Part shown: positions 62,771-64,000 of the stretch, piece after piece
Position numbering within the stretch: position 1 is the stretch's first letter
Layout: each line of letters opens with the position of its first letter
NCBI RefSeq assembly: GCF_005871185.1
Contig: NZ_SWKN01000007.1
Coordinates: 248,001 to 312,000 of the forward strand
Origin: Limnobacter alexandrii
Lineage (GTDB): Bacteria > Pseudomonadota > Gammaproteobacteria > Burkholderiales > Burkholderiaceae_B
Reading direction: 5' to 3'
DNA length: 64,000 bases
Notes under the pieces: model-generated
The model's database searches: none
Told to the model about the DNA's origin: nothing
The model's input: the letters and a program-made list of their open reading frames with translations, nothing else
Program-made: the position numbers and the translations under genes

Positions 62771-64000
62771 TTAGCGCTGATCGATGGGTTTCACGTTGCG
62801 GTGTGCTGCACCGTTGAACAGTTGACGTGGACGACCGATTTTGTACTCGGGGTCTGCAATCATTTCGTTCAACTGAGCAATCCAACCCACGGTGCGGGCC
62901 AGCGCGAAAATGGCCGTAAACAGTGGTACAGGAATACCGATCGCCTTTTGAACGATGCCTGAGTAGAAGTCCACGTTCGGGTACAACTTGCGCTTCACGA
63001 AGTATTCGTCTTCCAGCGCAATCTTTTCCAAGGCCATCGCAATCTTGAACAATGGGTCGTCGTGCAAGCCCAATTCATTCAATACTTCGTGGCAGGTTTC
63101 GCGCATCAGTTTCGCGCGGGGATCGTAGTTCTTGTACACGCGGTGACCAAAGCCCATCAGGCGAACGCCAGAGTCTTTGTCTTTCACCTTGGCAATGAAG
63201 TCGCCGATTTTCTCGACGCCACCGTTGGCTTGAATTTCTGTCAACATGTTCAGGCAGGCCTCGTTGGCGCCGCCATGAGACGGGCCCCACAGACATGCAA
63301 CGCCAGCAGCAATCGCCGCGAAGGGGTTGGTGCCGGAAGAAGCACACAAACGAACTGTTGAAGTTGATGCGTTTTGCTCGTGATCCGCGTGCAAGATGAA
63401 AATGCGGTCCATGGCGCGCACCAGCACGTCGTTGACCTTGTATTCTTCGCAGGGGTTACCGAACATCATGCGCATGAAGTTGGCGGTGTAACCAAGTTCG
63501 TTCTTGGGATAAATGTTGGGTGCCCCGATGCCGTATTTGTAGGCCATGGCAACCAGGGTTGGCATTTTTGCAATCAAGCGGATTGCAGAAATATCGCGCT
63601 GGTTTTTATCCAACAGGTTCATCGAGTCTGGGTAAAAGGCAGACATACCGCCTACCAAACCAGTCATCACAGCCATGGGGTGTGCATCACGACGGAAACC
63701 GCGCAGGAAAAAGTTCATCTGGTCATTGACCATGGTGTGCTTGGTGACCAGGTCGTCAAATGTTGCTTTTTCGGCCACATTCGGCAATTCACCGTTCAGC
63801 AACAGGTAACACACATCCATGAAGTCACATTGCTGTGCCAGTTGCTCAATGGGGTAACCGCGATACAGCAACTCGCCTTTGTCACCGTCAATGTAGGTGA
63901 TGGAGGAATTGCAAGACGCAGTGGACAGGAAGCCTGGATCGTAGGTGAATTTGCCGGTGGATCCGTACAGCTTGCGGATGTCGATCACATCGGGACCAAT
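62771..64000 (-). CDS. gltA: Citrate synthase, N terminus outside the window
   Basis: 409 residues are visible and the frame is open to the last base (reading [12 protein letters not shown]), so roughly the first 20-25 residues lie to the right; the GTG at 63988 is an internal Val. GltA condenses acetyl-CoA and oxaloacetate. The catalytic His residues lie in [15 protein letters not shown] and [14 protein letters not shown], and the Asp in the C-terminal block [20 protein letters not shown]. This is the hexameric, Gram-negative type (type II). It lies upstream of sucA, separated by its terminator. Confidence 0.97.
   Translation of the reverse strand: MGPDVIDIRKLYGSTGKFTYDPGFLSTASCNSSITYIDGDKGELLYRGYPIEQLAQQCDFMDVCYLLLNGELPNVAEKATFDDLVTKHTMVNDQMNFFLRGFRRDAHPMAVMTGLVGGMSAFYPDSMNLLDKNQRDISAIRLIAKMPTLVAMAYKYGIGAPNIYPKNELGYTANFMRMMFGNPCEEYKVNDVLVRAMDRIFILHADHEQNASTSTVRLCASSGTNPFAAIAAGVACLWGPSHGGANEACLNMLTEIQANGGVEKIGDFIAKVKDKDSGVRLMGFGHRVYKNYDPRAKLMRETCHEVLNELGLHDDPLFKIAMALEKIALEDEYFVKRKLYPNVDFYSGIVQKAIGIPVPLFTAIFALARTVGWIAQLNEMIADPEYKIGRPRQLFNGAAHRNVKPIDQR

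Noticed and set aside
1-64000. CRISPR array, prophage, insertion sequence or defence system
   Set aside because: No regularly spaced short repeats, transposase, integrase, toxin-antitoxin or defence proteins were recognised; the content is housekeeping throughout.

Overview
The window looks like the chromosome of a betaproteobacterium of the order Burkholderiales, most likely close to Limnobacter. This is inferred from gene content and protein wording (a phaC-phaA-phaB-phaR cluster, bktB next to rimO, tig-clpP-clpX-lon-hupB, a DUF3422 protein, a family 5 uracil-DNA glycosylase between purL and uvrC); no database search was possible. Gene density is high, intergenic gaps are short, and nothing resembles a prophage, insertion sequence, CRISPR array or defence island. 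The two edge genes are cut: a TRAP permease on the left and citrate synthase on the right.

Layout. 1-1300: end of a TRAP transporter large permease, then tRNA-Ser(TGA) and an exact 88-bp direct repeat that carries the 3' end of that tRNA. 1300-10050 (minus): purL, a family 5 uracil-DNA glycosylase, uvrC, pgsA and a DUF3422 gene. 10150-15140: NAD(P)HX repair enzyme, a YbbA-type ABC ATPase divergent from tesA, and ppiD. 15280-15460: tRNA-Asp and tRNA-Val. 15560-21940 (minus): the protein quality-control block tig-clpP-clpX-lon-hupB, with a good sigma-32-type promoter in front of lon. 22100-30000: tRNA-Leu(TAG), a degenerate squalene/phytoene-synthase-like protein, an RND pump with its lipoprotein adaptor, radA and alr. 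30040-34400: lplT, then a tightly overlapped minus-strand set ispD-ispF-tsaB-rimI-family 4 uracil-DNA glycosylase. 34500-39900 (plus): mfd, a Sel1-repeat periplasmic protein and serB. 39970-47200 (minus): the polyhydroxyalkanoate region phaC-phaA-phaB, phaR, rimO, bktB. 47370-56720: a small membrane protein, pgeF, rluD, bamD, yoaA, a DUF465 protein, a small lipoprotein, tex and zapE. 56800-64000 (minus): lpdA, odhB, sucA (the 2-oxoglutarate dehydrogenase complex) and gltA.

How the genes fit together. Three functional blocks stand out: chaperone/protease quality control (tig, clpP, clpX, lon, ppiD), carbon storage as polyhydroxyalkanoate from acetyl-CoA (phaA, phaB, phaC, regulator phaR, extra thiolase bktB), and the oxidative TCA cycle (gltA, sucA, odhB, lpdA). 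DNA repair is spread through the window (uvrC, mfd, radA, yoaA and two uracil-DNA glycosylases of different families).

Most of the window is ordinary housekeeping DNA. The points most worth a second look are the tRNA-Ser 3'-end duplication with its palindromic layout (908-1160), the squalene-synthase-like protein that has lost its aspartate-rich motifs (22271-23116), the single palindromic -10 element between ispD and mfd (34434-34446), the dyads in the phaC promoter (47257-47282), the overlapping start codons of ybbA and tesA (12458-12461), and two small unassigned envelope genes (47376-47630 and 52845-53183).
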